A DNA stretch of 64,000 nucleotides from Shewanella aestuarii (GCF_014647215.1 NZ_BMOT01000001.1:372001-436000); one strand, 5' to 3'; positions 8,636-18,435 are shown, counted from the stretch's first letter. A program made the numbers and translations. Notes: a model not told the origin generated them from the sequence alone.

Positions 8636-10552
8636 TTAGCCTTTGCTGCTTTGTTGAGTGATAGACAAAATGGTGACACCTTTTTGGGTTAACTTAAGCG
8701 CTGAACCTAGTGAAAAAGTGTCAGAGGTTAAGATATCTTTTGCCTTGTTAGATGGCTGAATGATTTGATTAAAACGTTGTAAATCTAACTCTAGTGGCTG
8801 TTCGTTTTTGTTATAGATAATCATCAGAATTTCATCATCGGTTTGTCTAAATTGCACATAAACCCCATTCTTAGGTGCGAAGTGCTTTAATGTGCCCGCT
8901 GAAATCGCTGTGGATTGCTGACGATATTGCAGCAGCGTCTTGGTAAAGCTCAATGCGTCTAATTGCTGTGCGGACATATTTTGCTTATCAAACACATTTA
9001 CTTCATCGCCTTGCCATCCTCCAGGGAAATCGGCTCTTACCGCACCGTCATTTCTGTCTTTAGTTGGGCTAGTCATTAACACTTCAGTGCCGTAGAAAAT
9101 CTGCGGAATACGATTACTGGTTAACACATAGGCCATCGCCATTTTGTAAAGGGTGATGTCTTGATTTAATAAGCTAAATAAGCGATTAGTGTCATGATTG
9201 CCCTCAAATAATACCAATTGAGTCGGATTGGCATACACAACATCATTAGCTAGCATTTCATACAGAGTAATTAAGCCGCTGCCCCAGTCTTCTTTTTCGT
9301 TCAGGCTGGAAATGATTTTTTCATACAAAGGAAAATCCATCATGCTAGGTGAGTACGATTGATAACCATCTTGATTGATTTTTCCTGCTTGCCAATAACT
9401 GACGGTAATAGGGTTTGCTGACCACTCCTCACCAACAATATTAAAGTGTGGATATTCAGCCATAATGGCTTGTGACCATTTTGTTAAAAAGGCTTTGTCG
9501 GCATAGGAGTAGGTGTCTTCACGAATACCACTGAGTCCAGCATATTCTACCCACCAGATACTATTTTGAATTAAATATGTGGCCAAATATGGGTCACGTT
9601 GGTTGAGATCTGGCATAGTGTCGGTGAACCAGCCATTTTCAAATTCAGCGGTATCAATAGCGGCGGCGTAAGGGTCTTGCACTGTCGTTCTTCTGTGGCT
9701 TGTATAGGTAATGTTTTTATTGTTTTCTAGCCAGTTTGACTGACCGTTAATCCAGGTCGATGTTGGAAAGCCAAGGCTGTTATCACCTGTCATCCAGTGA
9801 TGACCCGATCCCATATGGTTAACTACAACGTCTTTTATTACTCCGATCCCGAAACGACTAGCTTCTTCTACCAGAGATTTGTACTCCGCATTACTGCCAA
9901 AGCGAGGATCAATTTTATAAAAATTGGTGGTTGAGTAACCATGATAGGAATACCGCCCCTGATTATTTTCAAGGAGTGGATTAATCCAAAGTTGAGTAAC
10001 CCCTAAATCTTTTAAGTAGGGTAGCGCTTTGCGGATCCCTAAGATATCGCCGCCATGTCGGCCATCTTTATCTTTACGGTTAGCTTCTTCAAGCATATCT
10101 GGATGGTTATCATTGTTGGGGTTACCGTTGACAAATCGGTCGGGAGTGATCAGGTAAATCACATCTTTATTATTAAAACCCTGACGATGTTGAGCATCTT
10201 TTTGGCGAGCTAAAATGGGATATTCAATTTGTTGTACTAATTGATCTTTATCATAAAGACCAAAGATCAGCGTTTGTGGTCTGGCCTGGGTTAAATCTAG
10301 ATCGATAAAAAGGTGATGTTGGCTTTGACTCGCATCAAACTTGACCAGGTTTACGCCCGCAGCATTGATTAATTTAACCTCAAATTGGCTGATGTTTTCA
10401 CCATAGACAAGTAACTGTAACTGGCTATTTTGCATCCCCGCCCACCAAGAGCTAGGCTCAACGTTAAGGGCGTTAATTTGGGCGAAAGAGGGTGAAGATA
10501 ATAATAAACCAGCGATGAAACTGTAACGCAGCTTAGGAGAGAAAAAGTTCAT
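8636..10552 (-). CDS. Periplasmic GH13 cyclomaltodextrinase/neopullulanase-type enzyme
   Basis: A 638-residue secreted GH13 enzyme. A signal peptide (about 24 residues, ending SFA) is followed by an N-terminal beta domain like that of cyclomaltodextrinases, then the catalytic barrel: VIYLITPDRFVNG, VIKDVVVNHMG, GIREDTY (nucleophile Asp), IVGEEWSANP (acid Glu) and FEGNHDTNR. It probably hydrolyses cyclodextrins, pullulan or maltodextrins in the periplasm after TonB-dependent import. It lies between the halogenase-like gene and the lipoprotein GH13 gene on the same strand. The C-terminal domain appears complete. The precise substrate cannot be read from sequence. Confidence 0.87.
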   Translation of the reverse strand: MNFFSPKLRYSFIAGLLLSSPSFAQINALNVEPSSWWAGMQNSQLQLLVYGENISQFEVKLINAAGVNLVKFDASQSQHHLFIDLDLTQARPQTLIFGLYDKDQLVQQIEYPILARQKDAQHRQGFNNKDVIYLITPDRFVNGNPNNDNHPDMLEEANRKDKDGRHGGDILGIRKALPYLKDLGVTQLWINPLLENNQGRYSYHGYSTTNFYKIDPRFGSNAEYKSLVEEASRFGIGVIKDVVVNHMGSGHHWMTGDNSLGFPTSTWINGQSNWLENNKNITYTSHRRTTVQDPYAAAIDTAEFENGWFTDTMPDLNQRDPYLATYLIQNSIWWVEYAGLSGIREDTYSYADKAFLTKWSQAIMAEYPHFNIVGEEWSANPITVSYWQAGKINQDGYQSYSPSMMDFPLYEKIISSLNEKEDWGSGLITLYEMLANDVVYANPTQLVLFEGNHDTNRLFSLLNQDITLYKMAMAYVLTSNRIPQIFYGTEVLMTSPTKDRNDGAVRADFPGGWQGDEVNVFDKQNMSAQQLDALSFTKTLLQYRQQSTAISAGTLKHFAPKNGVYVQFRQTDDEILMIIYNKNEQPLELDLQRFNQIIQPSNKAKDILTSDTFSLGSALKLTQKGVTILSITQQSSKG

Positions 10553-10622
10553 GGTGTTACCTTGTTTGATAAAATTTGGCGTCGGTAGAGTGAGAAAAAC
10601 AGATTAATGACGATAAATGCTG

Positions 10623-12122
10623 TTAAAGCCGTTGAATAAATTGTTCATGCTCGGGCATATTATCAACCGCACGTTTTATTATGGCTTTCACGTTAGCCAG
10701 AAATTCGCTGAGTTCCTGAGGTTGAATACTGTTGGCAAGAGGGTTGTGGTCCAAAGGCATAATGCCTTGCCCTAACATCACTTGAACCCAGGCTGCCTCA
10801 GTGAACAATTCATCTTGATTGCGAGTGACAGTACCGGTTGCTTTAAATAAATTTATTTTATTTATTAATGATTCGGGGATGTCCATTTCTCGGCACTGTT
10901 GCCATAAATCAGCCTGCTCAGTAGAGTCATTACTGCGTTGATTTAAGTGATAGTGCAAAATAATAAAATCGCGGATTTGCTCAAACTCTAATGCCGATTG
11001 ACGGTTAAATTCATCAATATTTGCTTGCTGGATCCCTTGATGGGGAAATAATTTAGTTAAACGAATGATCGCTGACTGAACAAGATGCAAGCTGGTGGAC
11101 TCTAGGGGTTCTAAAAATCCGCTTGATAGTCCAATCGCGACACAGTTTTTATGCCATTGCTGTTTACGTCGACCGGTTGTGAATTGTATTTTACGCGGTT
11201 CCGTTATCGGTTTAGCGTCTAAATTTTTCAGTAACAGGGCTTTTGCATCGTCATCAGAGATAAATTGACTGCAATAAACCAAGCCATTTCCGGTGCGTTT
11301 TTGCAAAGGAATGCGCCATTGCCAACCGGCATTATGGGCAATTGAACGCGTATAAGGGGTGATGTTTTCAACTCTCTCGCATTGCACCGCATAAGCACTG
11401 TCGCAAGGTAACCAGTGCTGCCAGTTTTCATAGCCAACCTGTAATTGCTGCTCAATGAGTAGCGCTGCAAAACCAGAACAATCAATAAAAAAATCACCCT
11501 TAATACATTGATTATCCGCTAATGTAATCGATTCAATATGACCGTCTTTGCTCAATTGAGTCGATGTAATAAGGCCTTCAATGCGTTTTACTGCTAAGTT
11601 TTCACTGTAATTTCTTAATAAATTTGCATAAAGTCCCGCATCAAAGTGATATGCGTGGGTGATCCCCGCAAGTGGCGAGCCAGCAACTGAATCTATGGCA
11701 TCAAATTTATTGTGTTTAGCGGCTTGATAGTTCAGGGAATATTGCCAAAAATCGCTAGCTTGGTGCGGATTGGATTTTAACCAGTAGTGATGAAATTGGG
11801 TGAAGCCAATGTCTTTGCCAATGTTGCCAAAGGCATGCATGTAACTTTGTCCCTGTTTACCCCAATTTTCAAATTCAATGCCGAGTTTAAAGGTTGCTTG
11901 GGTTTGTTTGATAAAGTCGGCTTCTTTAATCCCAAGTACGAGATTGAATAATTGTAGCGGTGGGATAGTGGCTTCACCAACACCGATAGTACCGATATCA
12001 TCTGACTCGACTAAGGTGATATTGAGCTGACTTTTAAAAAGACGGGCTAACATGGCGGCTGCCATCCAGCCTGAAGTGCCACCACCTACAATTACAATGT
12101 CTTTTATTTTGTTGTTATTCAT
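10623..12122 (-). CDS. Flavin-dependent tryptophan-halogenase-family protein
   Basis: A 499-residue protein of the PrnA/RebH family. The N terminus holds the FAD-binding GGGTSGWM motif, then VGEATIPP. The residue corresponding to the catalytic lysine is present (Lys79 in ATFKLGIEFENW), as is the halogenase signature WQWRIP in AGWQWRIPLQKR. Members of this family are often placed next to TonB receptors in marine polysaccharide loci, where no halogenated product is known. Here it lies between a TonB receptor and two glucan hydrolases, with no flavin reductase gene nearby. The fold assignment is confident; whether it halogenates anything is open. Confidence 0.85.
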   Translation of the reverse strand: MNNNKIKDIVIVGGGTSGWMAAAMLARLFKSQLNITLVESDDIGTIGVGEATIPPLQLFNLVLGIKEADFIKQTQATFKLGIEFENWGKQGQSYMHAFGNIGKDIGFTQFHHYWLKSNPHQASDFWQYSLNYQAAKHNKFDAIDSVAGSPLAGITHAYHFDAGLYANLLRNYSENLAVKRIEGLITSTQLSKDGHIESITLADNQCIKGDFFIDCSGFAALLIEQQLQVGYENWQHWLPCDSAYAVQCERVENITPYTRSIAHNAGWQWRIPLQKRTGNGLVYCSQFISDDDAKALLLKNLDAKPITEPRKIQFTTGRRKQQWHKNCVAIGLSSGFLEPLESTSLHLVQSAIIRLTKLFPHQGIQQANIDEFNRQSALEFEQIRDFIILHYHLNQRSNDSTEQADLWQQCREMDIPESLINKINLFKATGTVTRNQDELFTEAAWVQVMLGQGIMPLDHNPLANSIQPQELSEFLANVKAIIKRAVDNMPEHEQFIQRL

Positions 12123-12161
12123 AGTAATCGCCTTAAATATTCAATTGCTGCAAAAACTAAA

Positions 12162-12191
12162 AAAGCCCCTGTAACGGGTTACAGAGGCTTT
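12162..12191 (-). terminator. Hairpin between the TonB receptor and halogenase-like genes
   Basis: Complementary arms at 62-75 and 78-91 of the 12100 block (AAAGCCCCTGTAAC / GTTACAGAGGCTTT) form a stem with one wobble pair. Read on the minus strand it is followed by a T run. It follows the receptor stop by about 15 bases and probably reduces read-through into the genes downstream. Confidence 0.75.
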
Positions 12192-12206
12192 CTTGTCGCC
12201 ATTAGA

Positions 12207-14930
12207 TTAGAACTTGTAGTTCGCACCTAACATAAAGTTACGGCCATAGTTTTGATAATCACGTACGTGACGTGCATCATCTCCAGTGTATGACGTAAAT
12301 GGCTCGTTGGTTAAGTTGTTGACTTGGAATAATACTGATAAACCATATAAGGCATCAATACCACTTTCACTGAAGTCGTAACCGACTTGTGCATCAACAA
12401 CGGTTTCAGCAGCAACGTTAACATTGACTCGGCTAAGGCTGATCGCAGTGACTTCACCTAAGAACTCACTACGGTAGCGTGAACTCACACGAGCTTCAAA
12501 GCCTGAGTTTTCATAGTAAACCGTGGCGTTAAAGGTTTTTTCAGAAAGGCCAGGGAGCGTAGTTGGATCACTGTCTGGGGTTTCTTTGACTTCGGAATCA
12601 TTATAAGACGCACTCATAACAGTACCAAATCCAGAAAGCACATCAGCAAATAGACCAAAATCTAAAGAGAAAGATGCTTCAACGCCTTGAACATAGCCAC
12701 CTTCACCATTTTGCGGTTGAGTAACTAAACCTATTGGGTTACCTCCTACGTCAGGGAAGATTTCACCAAAGTTGAATTCAGAACGTTGATCGTAAACATA
12801 GTTTTCTAAATCTTTGTAGAAAACAGCGACCGCAAAGTAACCTTGATCACTAAAGTAGTTTTCATAGCTTAAGTCGTATTGACGAGCTAACCATGGACGA
12901 AGTTCAGGATTACCCGCACCACCAGACCAGTTAACACCATCATTTGGGTTAGCGTTATAGCTGAAGTTAGCATTGGCATTCATTTTGTCCATGCGTGCAC
13001 GAGTCAAAGTGCGAGCAGCAGCAAAGCGTAACATTTGACCATCAGCAACTTCTAAACCTAGGTTAAGACTTGGTAACCATTCGGTATAGCTATCACTTGC
13101 AGTTCGAGGGGTTTTAACCACAGTTCCTGAGTCGGCAGTAGCAACTGTGCCATTTGAGCTCTGATCTGTCATGACGGCTTGTAAACCAAGATTACCTGAT
13201 AGTGGTAAATCGAACAATTCAGACTCTACATTGGCTTTTACAAATGCAGTGGTCACATCTTCAGCAACTTGCCAAGAGTTAGTAGCACGACTTAAGTCAA
13301 CGGTATCAGCGTTTGTTTCGGTGTAATTGCCATCATTATAAAATGCTAGAGAATCATAACTTAGCATGTTACCCATACCGAAAAAATCCAGTGAGGTAGG
13401 TGCTAAAAGGTACTCATCTGGCACGGTTTGCATGTCAGGGTAGTCTTTTAGTGTGAGGTAAAAGCCGTTATCTTGCTTAGTCTTTTCACGTTCTGTGTAG
13501 TTAACACCAAACTCGACACTGCGAACATCACCCTCATCAAAGATATATTCGGCAGCAAGTTTAACTGATTTTAAATCATCTTCAATTTCAGGCTTGTTGA
13601 TAAAACCATCTTGGCTATCCGGTCCTACAGGGTTGCCCCAGCTAAACGGACCACCTAATTTAATTACATTTGGATCTGAATAATCTAGGTTGTGCGATAG
13701 GTGGTAACTGCCATCACCATCATATTCAAAGCCAAGTTGATCGACTGCACCGTTACCATTACCACGACCTGTACCACTGTAACTTTCCATACCAATGTCG
13801 GTTCTGTCTGATTTTGACATGGCAATATCAGCTTCTACAGCCCAATTATTATTCACTTGGAACTTGTTATTCCAACCTACAGATAATGACTCTGCATCAC
13901 GGGTATTAACATCGTTACGAACCACTACAGCGGCATCATTGATGGTACCTTTGGTCACTAAACCATCTTGGGTTTCTAATGCCGTTATTCCTGAGTTACC
14001 CCAACCAGCGCCCCATTGACCAGGAATTTCAATACCGCGTAAGCGTTGATCATCAAAAAACTTGGTATAAAAAATATCAACAGTCGAATTGAAAAAATCA
14101 TTAGGTGCAAATTCAATAACCCCAAGGAAACCATCACGCTCTAGTTCAGAAGAACGCACGAAAGGCTTAGCACCACCTAATACAAATGGGTTATCTGGAT
14201 TGTAATCCAATTCTGGATAGCCCCATGCTTGCCAACGCTCCTCTTGGTTTGGCGACACCATACGAGAATAACCAAGGGCAATACCAATAGTGTCATCGGC
14301 AAATTGGTCGATATAGGAAATACTACCGCGGTAACCTTTATCATCAGATCCACTGTTAAGTGCACCTAGATCGTTCATTTCACCACGAAGACCCACAGCA
14401 AATGTTTGCTCGCCATGTGCTAGTGGGCTGATAGTTTGCATATCAACTGTGCCGCCGATAGCTTGCGCCATAACCGAGGCATCAGGCGTTTTGTATACAA
14501 CAACACGGTTTAATAATTCAGAAGGGTATTGGTCAAATTCAACACCGCGGTTATCGTTAACAGAGGTTTGTTCACGTCCATTTAAAGTGGCAGTAGTAAA
14601 GTCTGGTCCTAAGCCACGAATAGAAATAACGTTGGCTCGTCCATCTAGACGCTGCGCAGCAACACCGGGTAAGCGAGCGAGTGACTCGGCAATTGATACA
14701 TCGGGTAACTTACCAATGTCTTCAGCAGAAATAGCTTCAACGATTGAAGATGAAGACATTTTGAGTGATTGTGATTCTTGTAAACTGCGGCGAATACCAG
14801 TGACTTGAATGACTTCAATATTTTCATCTGCAGTGGCGGTGGTGGTAGCATCGTCAGCAGCATAAGCACTTATACTTGCACCTGCAGCAGCTAACGCTAA
14901 TGTGAGTAGGCTCGGTTTAAAAAGCAACAT
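12207..14930 (-). CDS. TonB-dependent outer-membrane receptor, probably for maltooligosaccharides
   Basis: A 907-residue TonB-dependent transporter. A signal peptide (about 24 residues, ending AYA) precedes a TonB-box-like IEVIQVTGIRRS and the plug domain with EDIGKLPDVSIAESLARLPG and ISIRGLGPDF. The long beta-barrel ends in NYKF with the terminal Phe typical of outer-membrane proteins. A GGGAAAG site precedes the start. It heads a minus-strand series with the halogenase-like gene and two GH13 genes and is divergent from the cytoplasmic glucosidase gene, with LacI-type operators between. This context suggests import of maltodextrins, as for MalA of Caulobacter; the substrate is inferred, not seen. 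Confidence 0.9.
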   Translation of the reverse strand: MLLFKPSLLTLALAAAGASISAYAADDATTTATADENIEVIQVTGIRRSLQESQSLKMSSSSIVEAISAEDIGKLPDVSIAESLARLPGVAAQRLDGRANVISIRGLGPDFTTATLNGREQTSVNDNRGVEFDQYPSELLNRVVVYKTPDASVMAQAIGGTVDMQTISPLAHGEQTFAVGLRGEMNDLGALNSGSDDKGYRGSISYIDQFADDTIGIALGYSRMVSPNQEERWQAWGYPELDYNPDNPFVLGGAKPFVRSSELERDGFLGVIEFAPNDFFNSTVDIFYTKFFDDQRLRGIEIPGQWGAGWGNSGITALETQDGLVTKGTINDAAVVVRNDVNTRDAESLSVGWNNKFQVNNNWAVEADIAMSKSDRTDIGMESYSGTGRGNGNGAVDQLGFEYDGDGSYHLSHNLDYSDPNVIKLGGPFSWGNPVGPDSQDGFINKPEIEDDLKSVKLAAEYIFDEGDVRSVEFGVNYTEREKTKQDNGFYLTLKDYPDMQTVPDEYLLAPTSLDFFGMGNMLSYDSLAFYNDGNYTETNADTVDLSRATNSWQVAEDVTTAFVKANVESELFDLPLSGNLGLQAVMTDQSSNGTVATADSGTVVKTPRTASDSYTEWLPSLNLGLEVADGQMLRFAAARTLTRARMDKMNANANFSYNANPNDGVNWSGGAGNPELRPWLARQYDLSYENYFSDQGYFAVAVFYKDLENYVYDQRSEFNFGEIFPDVGGNPIGLVTQPQNGEGGYVQGVEASFSLDFGLFADVLSGFGTVMSASYNDSEVKETPDSDPTTLPGLSEKTFNATVYYENSGFEARVSSRYRSEFLGEVTAISLSRVNVNVAAETVVDAQVGYDFSESGIDALYGLSVLFQVNNLTNEPFTSYTGDDARHVRDYQNYGRNFMLGANYKF

Positions 14931-15128
14931 TCATCTTTCCCCTTTTGTGAATGCTTAACCTTGATATGTCCAGATCAAGTATTAGCAATCCTTATGATTT
15001 TGGTAACAGTCTTTATTGTGTTTTTTGTATCAGCTGTCTTAATTGACTGCATAAGCGCTGAAGTTATGACCAAATTGTTGCACAACAGTGACGATACTAC
15101 TCCTAGGATTGTTTTGCCGACAATATTA

Positions 15129-15142
15129 TGCATACGTATTCA
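15129..15142. promoter_or_regulatory. LacI-family-type operator (TonB receptor side)
   Basis: TGCATACGTATTCA, identical to the site upstream of the GH97 gene at 2477-2490. It lies about 200 bp upstream of the TonB receptor start, so it could control the minus-strand operon. Confidence 0.7.
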
Positions 15143-15277
15143 AAAGTATGGCACATTATTTTTGGGTGTTTTTTTACATTTTATTAACTTGCTTTAGGTG
15201 TCGGTATTATTGGTTATGTCATTGTATAAATTAGTTATTAACTTAAATTCGCTAAGATGTTTTGATAACAAAATTAA

Positions 15278-15291
15278 TGCATACGTATGCA
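15278..15291. promoter_or_regulatory. LacI-family-type operator (GH13 glucosidase side)
   Basis: TGCATACGTATGCA is a perfect 14-bp palindrome and the symmetric form of the site at 15129 and 2477. It lies about 140 bp upstream of the plus-strand glucosidase gene. Confidence 0.72.
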
Positions 15292-15351
15292 GGTGTATTG
15301 AACCTGATTTCAAAATTCACGTATCCTCGTTGCAACAACAAAATACTGATG

Positions 15352-15365
15352 ACGCGTTAACGCGT
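15352..15365. promoter_or_regulatory. Second perfect palindrome upstream of the glucosidase gene
   Basis: ACGCGTTAACGCGT is a perfect 14-bp palindrome about 65 bp before the GH13 glucosidase start. It does not match the TGCATACGTATKCA operators and overlaps the second GTTGCAAC copy. It may be the target of a different regulator or of the same family with a variant site. Confidence 0.45.
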
Positions 15366-15430
15366 TGCAACATGTGTTTAACAGCTTAGGTTTGTCTTAC
15401 CAGTGTTGAGCATCATTTAGAGGGAATGTA

Positions 15431-17053
15431 ATGGGTCAAGTAACCTGGTGGCGCGGCGGTATCATTTACCAAGTTTATCCACGCAGTTTGATGGATTCGA
15501 ACGATGATGGAGTGGGTGACTTACAAGGGATCATTGCCAAACTTGATTACATTTCAAGTCTAAATGTAGATGCAATTTGGATTTCACCTTTCTTTAAATC
15601 ACCGATGAAAGATTTTGGTTACGATATTAGCGACTATCGCGATATTGACCCGATGTTTGGCACCATGGCAGATTTTGATGAGCTTATTACTAAAGCACAC
15701 AGCTTAAATATTAAGATCATAATCGATCAGGTGCTGAGCCATACTTCTGACCAACATGCTTGGTTTCAAGAGAGTCGTCAAAATCGAACCAATTCGAAAG
15801 CTGACTGGTATGTCTGGGCAGATCCTAAAGATGATGGCAGTGCTCCGAACAACTGGTTAGCCATTTTTGGTGGTTGTGCATGGGAATGGGAACCTAGGCG
15901 TCAGCAATACTATTTACACAACTTTTTAAAAAGCCAACCCGATCTAAATTTCCATTGCGATGATCTGCGCCAAGCTGTATTGGACAATGTTGAGTTTTGG
16001 CTGAAAAAAGGTGTAGATGGCTTTAGGCTAGATGCGATTACCTTTTGTTATCATGATGAACTATTACGTGATAACCCGGCTAAACCCAAAGGTCAACGTC
16101 AGGGACGGGGTTTTAGTGAAGACAATCCTTATGCCTATCAATACCATTACTATAATAATACTCGCCCACAAACGGTTGGGTTTATTGAAGAGTTGCGAGC
16201 ATTAATTAATCGCTATCCTGGTGCTGTCACCTTAGGTGAAGTGTCATCTGAAGATTCACTTGCAACCATGGCTGAATATACTCAAGGCGACGATCGTTTG
16301 CATATGGCTTATAGTTTTGAGCTGCTAACCGATGATTTCAGTGCTGCATATATTCGTCAAACTGTAGAAGAATTAGAAGCCAGTATTGGCAACGGCTGGC
16401 CATGTTGGGCTATCGGTAATCATGATGTGCAGCGTGTTGTGACGCGTTGGGGAAAGGGGGAATCGAATCCTGATTTAGTTAAAATGCTTAACGGCATGTT
16501 GTTTTCATTACGCGGCAGTGTTTGTAGCTATCAGGGCGAAGAATTGGGCTTAACTGAAGCTCCAATTGAATTTGAACAGCTTCAAGATCCCTTTGGCATT
16601 GCATTCTGGCCGATGTTCAAAGGCCGTGATGGCTGTCGCACGCCAATGCCTTGGTCAAAAGATGCTATTCAGGCAGGTTTTTCGAACGTCGCACCATGGT
16701 TACCCATTCCATCCGCGCATGCTGAAAACGCGGTTGACGCCCAAGAGCATAATGCTCAGTCAACATTGAATAGTTATCGCCGTTTTCTAGCATGGCGAAA
16801 ACAACAACCTGTGTTGGTTAGTGGCGATATTCGCTTTGTCGAGGCGAATGTTTCGATACTCGCTTTTGAACGTGAGTTGGCAGGAAACAAAATGTTAGTT
16901 TTGTTTAACCTTTCAGAACAAAGCACTTCATTTGATTTTGATGGATATCAATTGAATGCAGAGTTAAACGAGCATGGATTGTTAGCGGGTAAGCTTGTTG
17001 GCAACACTATCGAGCTTCCACCATTTGCCAGTTATTTTGCTAATATCAAATAA
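15431..17053 (+). CDS. Cytoplasmic GH13 alpha-glucosidase (oligo-1,6-/alpha-glucosidase type)
   Basis: A 540-residue GH13 enzyme without signal peptide, so cytoplasmic. The start WWRGGIIYQVYPRSLMDS and the DGVGDLQGI, IIDQVLSHTSD, GFRLDAITF (nucleophile Asp), TLGEVSSED (acid Glu) and IGNHDVQR motifs place it with bacterial alpha-glucosidases and oligo-1,6-glucosidases. It would split maltose or short maltodextrins to glucose. AGGGA precedes the ATG. It is followed within 80 bases, across a hairpin, by a sugar transporter gene on the same strand. The promoter carries the LacI-type operator shared with the rest of the locus. Confidence 0.9.
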   Translation: MGQVTWWRGGIIYQVYPRSLMDSNDDGVGDLQGIIAKLDYISSLNVDAIWISPFFKSPMKDFGYDISDYRDIDPMFGTMADFDELITKAHSLNIKIIIDQVLSHTSDQHAWFQESRQNRTNSKADWYVWADPKDDGSAPNNWLAIFGGCAWEWEPRRQQYYLHNFLKSQPDLNFHCDDLRQAVLDNVEFWLKKGVDGFRLDAITFCYHDELLRDNPAKPKGQRQGRGFSEDNPYAYQYHYYNNTRPQTVGFIEELRALINRYPGAVTLGEVSSEDSLATMAEYTQGDDRLHMAYSFELLTDDFSAAYIRQTVEELEASIGNGWPCWAIGNHDVQRVVTRWGKGESNPDLVKMLNGMLFSLRGSVCSYQGEELGLTEAPIEFEQLQDPFGIAFWPMFKGRDGCRTPMPWSKDAIQAGFSNVAPWLPIPSAHAENAVDAQEHNAQSTLNSYRRFLAWRKQQPVLVSGDIRFVEANVSILAFERELAGNKMLVLFNLSEQSTSFDFDGYQLNAELNEHGLLAGKLVGNTIELPPFASYFANIK

Positions 17054-17057
17054 ATTG

Positions 17058-17093
17058 CAAACGCCGATATCAAAGATATCGGCGTTTGTTTTT
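17058..17093 (+). terminator. Intrinsic terminator or attenuator between glucosidase and transporter genes
   Basis: A perfect 14-bp stem, CAAACGCCGATATC at 17058-17071 and GATATCGGCGTTTG at 17075-17088, has a three-base loop and is followed by TTTTT. Its place four bases after the glucosidase stop and before a functionally related gene suggests partial termination. Confidence 0.85.
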
Positions 17094-17132
17094 CACCTTT
17101 TTAATAACAATAATGAATAAAGGAATCTATTT

Positions 17133-18401
17133 ATGGCGCTATCAGCACCCGCTAATACCTCTACCGTATCATCCGATGGTAATAACAATTACCGTTTTGC
17201 GCTGGTATCGCTCACCTCGTTATTTTTTATGTGGGGATTTATCACCTGCTTAAATGATATTTTAATTCCACACTTAAAATCGGTATTTTCGCTCAGCTAC
17301 ACAGAAGCAATGTTAATTCAGTTTTGCTTTTTTGGTGCTTATTTTTTAGTGTCGCTTCCAGCGGGTACTCTAGTTAAAAAGCTAGGCTATCAAAAGGGGA
17401 TTGTCACTGGATTAGCGATTGCCAGTTTAGGATGTGCCTTATTCTATCCTGCAGCGGATTTTGCTGTTTATGGCTTATTTTTAGCCGCGTTATTTGTGCT
17501 TGCTTCAGGTATCACCATTTTACAAGTTGCTGCTAATCCTTATGTGAATGCCCTAGGGAGTGTAGAAACAGCATCAAGCCGTCTTAATTTAACTCAAGCA
17601 TTTAATGCCTTAGGTACAACAGTCGCTCCATTTTTTGGTGCTGTGCTGATTTTATCGGTTGCATCAGGTGCAACAGCTGAATTATCCCATGCGCAAGCTG
17701 AGGCGGATGTGGTTAAATTACCTTATTTGCTATTGTCTGGCATGCTGGCACTACTAGCAGTGATATTTTCTAAATTATCATTACCCAAAATTGTTGAGCA
17801 TACTGAATCAATCGATGTTTCGGGCACAATAAACCATAATGGAAAAACCAGTGCCATGCAGTCAATGCACCTTGTTTTAGGGGCTGTTGGTATTTTTGTT
17901 TATGTCGGTGCTGAAGTGTCGATAGGTAGTTTTTTAGTCAGTTTCTTGGGTGAAGAAAGTATCGCAGGTCTTAAAGAGGCTGATGCAGCTAATTATATTG
18001 CCTATTACTGGGGCGGAGCAATGGTAGGAAGGTTTATTGGCTCTGCCGTTATGCAGAAAATTCCAGCTGGTTCAGTATTAGCTTTTAATGCCTTTATGGC
18101 TTCATTGCTGGTGTTAGTGGCAATGAATACCCAAGGTGTAATTGCCATGTGGGCTATTTTGGCAGTGGGACTATTTAACTCCATTATGTTCCCCACCATA
18201 TTTAGCTTAGCACTGCGTGACTTAGGTCCGCACACTTCGCAGGGATCAGGCGTTTTATGTTTGGCTATTGTTGGTGGCGCGATAGTGCCTTTACTTCAGG
18301 GCGTGATGGCTGACAACATGGGCTTACAACCGGCATTTATTTTACCAGTATTATGCTATGCCTTTATATTATTCTACGGTGTTAAAGGCGCTAAGATGTA
18401 A
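17133..18401 (+). CDS. MFS sugar transporter, FucP/GluP family
   Basis: A 422-residue major facilitator with about 12 hydrophobic helices. The motifs [19 protein letters not shown] near the N terminus and [13 protein letters not shown] in the fifth helix region are characteristic of the fucose/glucose-galactose/H+ symporter family. In this context it most likely carries glucose or a short maltooligosaccharide across the inner membrane for the neighbouring glucosidase. AGGA lies upstream of the start. An imperfect terminator hairpin follows at about 18436. Confidence 0.88.
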   Translation: MALSAPANTSTVSSDGNNNYRFALVSLTSLFFMWGFITCLNDILIPHLKSVFSLSYTEAMLIQFCFFGAYFLVSLPAGTLVKKLGYQKGIVTGLAIASLGCALFYPAADFAVYGLFLAALFVLASGITILQVAANPYVNALGSVETASSRLNLTQAFNALGTTVAPFFGAVLILSVASGATAELSHAQAEADVVKLPYLLLSGMLALLAVIFSKLSLPKIVEHTESIDVSGTINHNGKTSAMQSMHLVLGAVGIFVYVGAEVSIGSFLVSFLGEESIAGLKEADAANYIAYYWGGAMVGRFIGSAVMQKIPAGSVLAFNAFMASLLVLVAMNTQGVIAMWAILAVGLFNSIMFPTIFSLALRDLGPHTSQGSGVLCLAIVGGAIVPLLQGVMADNMGLQPAFILPVLCYAFILFYGVKGAKM

Positions 18402-18435
18402 ACATAAAGCACTGATTAACAGAATTAGCTTTGTT

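Larger units (their letters stand above)
14931..15430. promoter_or_regulatory. Divergent regulatory region of the glucan locus
   Basis: A 500-base non-coding region separating the minus-strand TonB receptor from the plus-strand GH13 glucosidase. It contains two LacI-type operators (15129-15142 and 15278-15291), a separate 14-bp perfect palindrome (15352-15365) and two copies of the palindrome GTTGCAAC (15329-15336, 15364-15371). Reading frames within it look random. Confidence 0.65.
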
